Assembly: GCA_964573565.1 (NCBI GenBank)
Contig: CAZNJV010000011.1
Span: 1 to 16,070, forward strand
Direction: 5' to 3'
DNA length: 16,070 bases
Source of the DNA: UBA12078 sp964573565
Lineage (GTDB): Bacteria > Patescibacteriota > Dojkabacteria > SC72
Shown here piece by piece: positions 13,490-16,070 of the stretch. Below the pieces are notes generated by a model. The model saw only the letters and a program-made list of their open reading frames with translations. It was not told the DNA's origin and did not search any database. The first letter of the stretch is position 1, and each line of letters starts with the position of its first letter. A program made the translations under genes and the position numbers.

Positions 13490-14057
13490 TGTGTTACTAA
13501 TTATATTTTTCTTAATAATTGGTGTCATTGCTGTCCCCGTAATTTCATATTTTGTTTGGCAAAATAATCTCCAAAAAGAGATAGGACAACTTCATTGTAA
13601 AAGCAATCTCTCTGCTGATATTTCATTAGATGAAAAATTTAAAGATTTTGTACTTTCAGAAGATGATGTTACTTTTGTAGAGCTTAATCCCGATGAAGTT
13701 GCGTTGCTATTAGGAAATACGAATATCATTAACGGTGGTACCATAGAAAATGTCTGTGTTATGCCTCATGAAGATGTTTGGAATGTTTTAGTTAAGGTCA
13801 ACTTACAAGGAATTTCTTTACCTTGGATTAGATTGGACGTCGCTAAAGACTCCATAGAATCTGCACAACTGTATGTTTCGAATATCTATGTTGGGAATCA
13901 GTTACTTCCAGAACAGATTGTAAGCTCTCTTAAATCTCAGATAAACAAGGGGATTAGTGATGCATTGATACTTGTAAGTGAAAATAACTTCCTAGGCAGA
14001 ACAATTACAAATATTGAGCTTTTAGGGGATAAGATCGTCGTAAAAGGCTCCATCTAA
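13473..14057 (+). CDS. Small membrane-anchored protein of unknown function, coupled to murJ
   Basis: The 194-residue product starts with two lysines and a hydrophobic segment (VFSVLLIIFFLIIGVIAVPVISYFVW, residues 4-29) without a clear lipobox or signal-peptidase site, so an N-terminal anchor with the rest outside is likely. The outer part is mostly alternating beta-type sequence with two cysteines (C42, C95). It has a segment FVELNPDEVALLLG (68-81) and an end NFLGRTITNIELLGDKIVVKGSI. The order (a short motif like LNxxEVxxLL, then a long beta domain ending in GDKIxVKG) faintly recalls YpmS/DUF2140 proteins, but I cannot confirm it. It overlaps murJ by 17 bases in another frame; AAGGGGAAAGGGA before the ATG is the only Shine-Dalgarno-like stretch in the window. 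A MurJ-associated envelope role is inferred from position only. Confidence 0.78.
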   Translation: MKKVFSVLLIIFFLIIGVIAVPVISYFVWQNNLQKEIGQLHCKSNLSADISLDEKFKDFVLSEDDVTFVELNPDEVALLLGNTNIINGGTIENVCVMPHEDVWNVLVKVNLQGISLPWIRLDVAKDSIESAQLYVSNIYVGNQLLPEQIVSSLKSQINKGISDALILVSENNFLGRTITNIELLGDKIVVKGSI

Positions 14058-14060
14058 GGC

Positions 14061-14088
14061 TTGACAAAGTACTCTCCTGTGATAGAAT
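14061..14088 (+). promoter_or_regulatory. groES-groEL promoter
   Basis: TTGACA (14061-14066, perfect), a 16-base spacer and TAGAAT (14083-14088) form a strong promoter. The start point near 14095 lies inside the CIRCE-like site that starts two bases after the -10. The -35 lies 4 bases after the preceding gene's stop. Confidence 0.82.
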
Positions 14089-14089
14089 T

Positions 14090-14116
14090 TTAGCAATCGT
14101 TAATTTAATCTGCTAA
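14090..14116 (+). promoter_or_regulatory. CIRCE-like HrcA operator before groES
   Basis: TTAGCAATC, 9 bases, then ATCTGCTAA, the same 27-bp layout as the site before hrcA, with perfect outer six bases and an identical right half. It ends 5 bases before the groES ATG. The pair places both chaperone operons under HrcA. Confidence 0.86.
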
Positions 14117-14121
14117 CTATT

Positions 14122-14421
14122 ATGCCAGCAAAAACAAATATACAGCCCCTAGGAAAACGAGTATTAGTACAGCCTGATGAGATTGAACAGGTAACAAAAG
14201 GTGGTTTAGTTTTACCTCCAAGCGCAAGTGATGACAAAAGACCTGCAACAGGTACAATCTTAACTCTTGGAATAGGAGAAGATAAAGATGGAGAGGTAAA
14301 GTTTGATGTTAAAGTCGGTGACAAAATATATTTCAAAAAATATTCCCCAGAAGAAATTGAAATTGAGGGTAAAAAATATCTTCTTCTTGATACAGAAGAT
14401 ATTCTTGCAGTTATAAAATAA
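14122..14421 (+). CDS. groES: Co-chaperonin GroES (Hsp10)
   Basis: GroES is the heptameric lid of the GroEL folding chamber. The 99-residue length is usual. The N-terminal strand NIQPLGKRVLVQPDEIE (6-22) is followed by the mobile loop that contacts GroEL (QVTKGGLVLPPSASDDKRPATG, about 23-44, with GGLVLP in place of the common GGIVLP). Next come the core strands GTILTLGIGEDK and VKVGDKIYFKKYSPEEIEIEGKKYLLLDTEDILAVI. It leads the groES-groEL operon behind a strong promoter and CIRCE-like site. The leader would be about 27 bases, mostly operator, with CTATT directly before the ATG and no Shine-Dalgarno site. Confidence 0.98.
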   Translation: MPAKTNIQPLGKRVLVQPDEIEQVTKGGLVLPPSASDDKRPATGTILTLGIGEDKDGEVKFDVKVGDKIYFKKYSPEEIEIEGKKYLLLDTEDILAVIK

Positions 14422-14446
14422 TTTAAATTCTTAATCTAGTACTACT

Positions 14447-16069
14447 ATGTCAAAAGGAATAATCTACAACGAAGAAGCAAGAAAAGCTTTAAAAGCAGGT
14501 GTTGATACAATATCCAATGTCGTAAAAACAACACTCGGGCCTAAAGGAAGAAATGTTGCAATTGCAAAGACCTTTGGATCTCAGGTAATTACCAAAGATG
14601 GAGTAACTGTTGCAAAAGAAATTGCAGATAAAGATCCATTCAAGAATGTTGGTGTTGAAATGATCAAAGAAGCATCCAACAGAGTAAATGATCTCGCAGG
14701 AGATGGAACTACAACTGTTGCAGTATTGGCACAAGCCATAGCTAATGCAGGTTTCAGAAATGTATCTGCAGGTGCAAACCCAATTGCGATCAAAAGAGGA
14801 ATAGACAAAGGCGTGGAATTAGTTGAAAAAGAACTTAAGAAATTAGCAAAGAAAATATCTAAGAAGGAAGAAATTTCTCAAGTTGCAACCATATCTACAA
14901 ACAACGATAAAGAGTTGGGAGATATGATTGGTGGAGTATTTGATAAGGTTGGTAAAGATGGGGTAATCACAGTTGAAGAGGCAAAGGGTTTCGCAGATGA
15001 GGTTGAATATACCGAGGGTATGGAGTTTGATAACGGATATGTAAGTGCATACTTTGTAACAGACAGAGAGACATTGGAAGCCGTTATGGAGAATCCATAT
15101 ATCTTTGTTACGGACAAGAAGCTTTCTAATCTTCAAGATATTCAGGCTATTGCAGAAAAGGTATTAAGTGCTGCTGATAGACCATTGGTAATCATTGCAG
15201 ATGATATTGAGAATCAAGCATTGGCTACATTGGTTGTTAACAAATTAAGAGGTACCTTAGATGTTGTTGCAGTTAAGGCTCCTGGATTTGGTGATAGAAA
15301 GAAGGAGATGCTTAAAGATATTGCAGTATCTACAGGTGCAAAGTTTGTATCTGAAGAATTAGGAAATACATTGGAAGCTGTTGAATTAACAGATCTTGGT
15401 TCTGCAAAGAAGGTTGTAGTTTCTAAAGAAAGTACAATCATTGTGGAAGGCAAAGGTTTAGCAACAGATGTCAAAGACAGAGTCAAGGAGATTAAGGCAC
15501 AGATTGAGAAGACAACATCTGATTATGATAGGGAGAAATTACAGGAGAGATTGGCAAAGCTTAATGGCGGAGTTGCCGTTATTCAAGTAGGTGCGGCTTC
15601 TGAGGTTGAGGCAAAGGAGAAGAAGCAGAGAATAGAGGATGCTATTAATGCTACTCGTGCAGCTATCGATGAGGGTATTGTTGCTGGTGGTGGCTTGGCA
15701 CTTCATAATGCAAAAGCTGTTTTGAATGATCTCAAACTTGATGATGTTGATGAGCAGATGGGCATTGAGATATTGAAATCTGTATTAAGTGAACCTTTGA
15801 AACAGATTGCAGAAAATGCTGGTGAGGATGGTGCTGTTGTAGCAGCTAACTGTCATGACAGTATGGGTTACAACGCAAAGACTGGTGAATATGTGGATAT
15901 GATTAAGTCAGGGATTATAGATCCTGTTAAGGTCACAAGATTAGCATTAGTTAATGCAGCTTCTGTTGGTACGATGTTGATTACTACTGAAGCAGTAGTA
16001 GCAGATCTCCCAGAAGAAAAGGAGAAGGCACCTATGGCACCTGATATGGGTATGGGTGGAATGATGTAA
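14447..16069 (+). CDS. groEL: Chaperonin GroEL (Hsp60)
   Basis: GroEL forms the double-ring ATP-dependent folding chamber and, in bacteria with HrcA, also tunes that repressor. The protein is complete at 540 residues; TAA ends one base before the window does. Seen are TTLGPKGRNVAI (28-39), the ATP site GDGTTT (85-90), KAPGFGDRKKEMLKDIA, and the equatorial return IDEGIVAGGGLALHNA carrying the catalytic aspartate equivalent of E. coli D398. The C-terminus is the GGM-type tail PDMGMGGMM, as in standard GroELs. It follows groES by 25 bases; the gap has no promoter I would trust and no Shine-Dalgarno site, so it is probably co-transcribed with groES under HrcA control. Confidence 0.98.
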   Translation: MSKGIIYNEEARKALKAGVDTISNVVKTTLGPKGRNVAIAKTFGSQVITKDGVTVAKEIADKDPFKNVGVEMIKEASNRVNDLAGDGTTTVAVLAQAIANAGFRNVSAGANPIAIKRGIDKGVELVEKELKKLAKKISKKEEISQVATISTNNDKELGDMIGGVFDKVGKDGVITVEEAKGFADEVEYTEGMEFDNGYVSAYFVTDRETLEAVMENPYIFVTDKKLSNLQDIQAIAEKVLSAADRPLVIIADDIENQALATLVVNKLRGTLDVVAVKAPGFGDRKKEMLKDIAVSTGAKFVSEELGNTLEAVELTDLGSAKKVVVSKESTIIVEGKGLATDVKDRVKEIKAQIEKTTSDYDREKLQERLAKLNGGVAVIQVGAASEVEAKEKKQRIEDAINATRAAIDEGIVAGGGLALHNAKAVLNDLKLDDVDEQMGIEILKSVLSEPLKQIAENAGEDGAVVAANCHDSMGYNAKTGEYVDMIKSGIIDPVKVTRLALVNAASVGTMLITTEAVVADLPEEKEKAPMAPDMGMGGMM

Positions 16070-16070
16070 T

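Noticed and set aside
14422..14446. Separate promoter for groEL (TAGTAC before the ATG)
   Set aside because: The hexamer matches TATAAT poorly, and the 25-base gap after groES fits an operon.
909..16069. UGA reassignment as in some small-genome lineages
   Set aside because: All recognisable proteins align end to end with TGA treated as a stop, so no sense TGA is required; only its absence as a stop is noted.

Overview
The window is 16 kb of AT-rich bacterial chromosome carrying 16 protein genes (14 complete, two partial), no RNA genes, no CRISPR array and no mobile element. The genes are core functions: RNA polymerase, ribosomal proteins, chaperones, a MurJ-type flippase and surface-glycan enzymes. 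Several traits suggest a small-genome lineage such as the Patescibacteria/CPR: a shortened HrcA, starts without Shine-Dalgarno sites, very tight spacing, and an O-antigen-ligase-like protein with a TPR tail. That placement is an inference. No rRNA is present to confirm it.

Layout. Positions 1-1900 (+) hold the 3' end of rpoC, then rpsL and rpsG, closed by a strong intrinsic terminator. A 2H-phosphoesterase-like gene (+, 1926-2591) converges on a family 2 glycosyltransferase (-), with one hairpin formed by the two stop codons. Further minus-strand genes, each with its own promoter, are rplY (bL25/CTC) and a 355-residue single-pass membrane protein of unknown function. From 5414 the plus strand carries the heat-shock operon hrcA-grpE-dnaK; a 100-N assembly gap removes the start of grpE, and a terminator follows dnaK with no dnaJ. 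A 749-residue polytopic O-antigen-ligase-like/TPR protein follows and overlaps comF (-) tail to tail by 4 bases. murJ (+) is divergent from comF and overlaps a small membrane-anchored unknown gene. groES-groEL closes the window; groEL is complete.

Regulation. hrcA and groES each have a promoter with a near-consensus -35 and -10, followed by a 27-bp CIRCE-like operator with the same variant right half (ATCTGCTAA). This ties the two chaperone operons into one HrcA regulon. In contrast, four operon-leading genes (rpsL, the 2H gene, the glycosyltransferase, comF) have a TATAAT or TACAAT box only 5-7 bases before the ATG and no good -35, which predicts leaderless mRNAs. Only one of the 15 visible starts has even a partial Shine-Dalgarno site. 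Every one of the 16 stop codons is TAA or TAG.

The most interesting points are the leaderless, non-Shine-Dalgarno gene starts, the variant CIRCE with a short HrcA, an arginine in uS12 at the position where K-to-R changes give streptomycin resistance, and a MurJ that has lost or replaced most of the arginines needed in E. coli and gained a loop. I found no wholly new multi-gene system.
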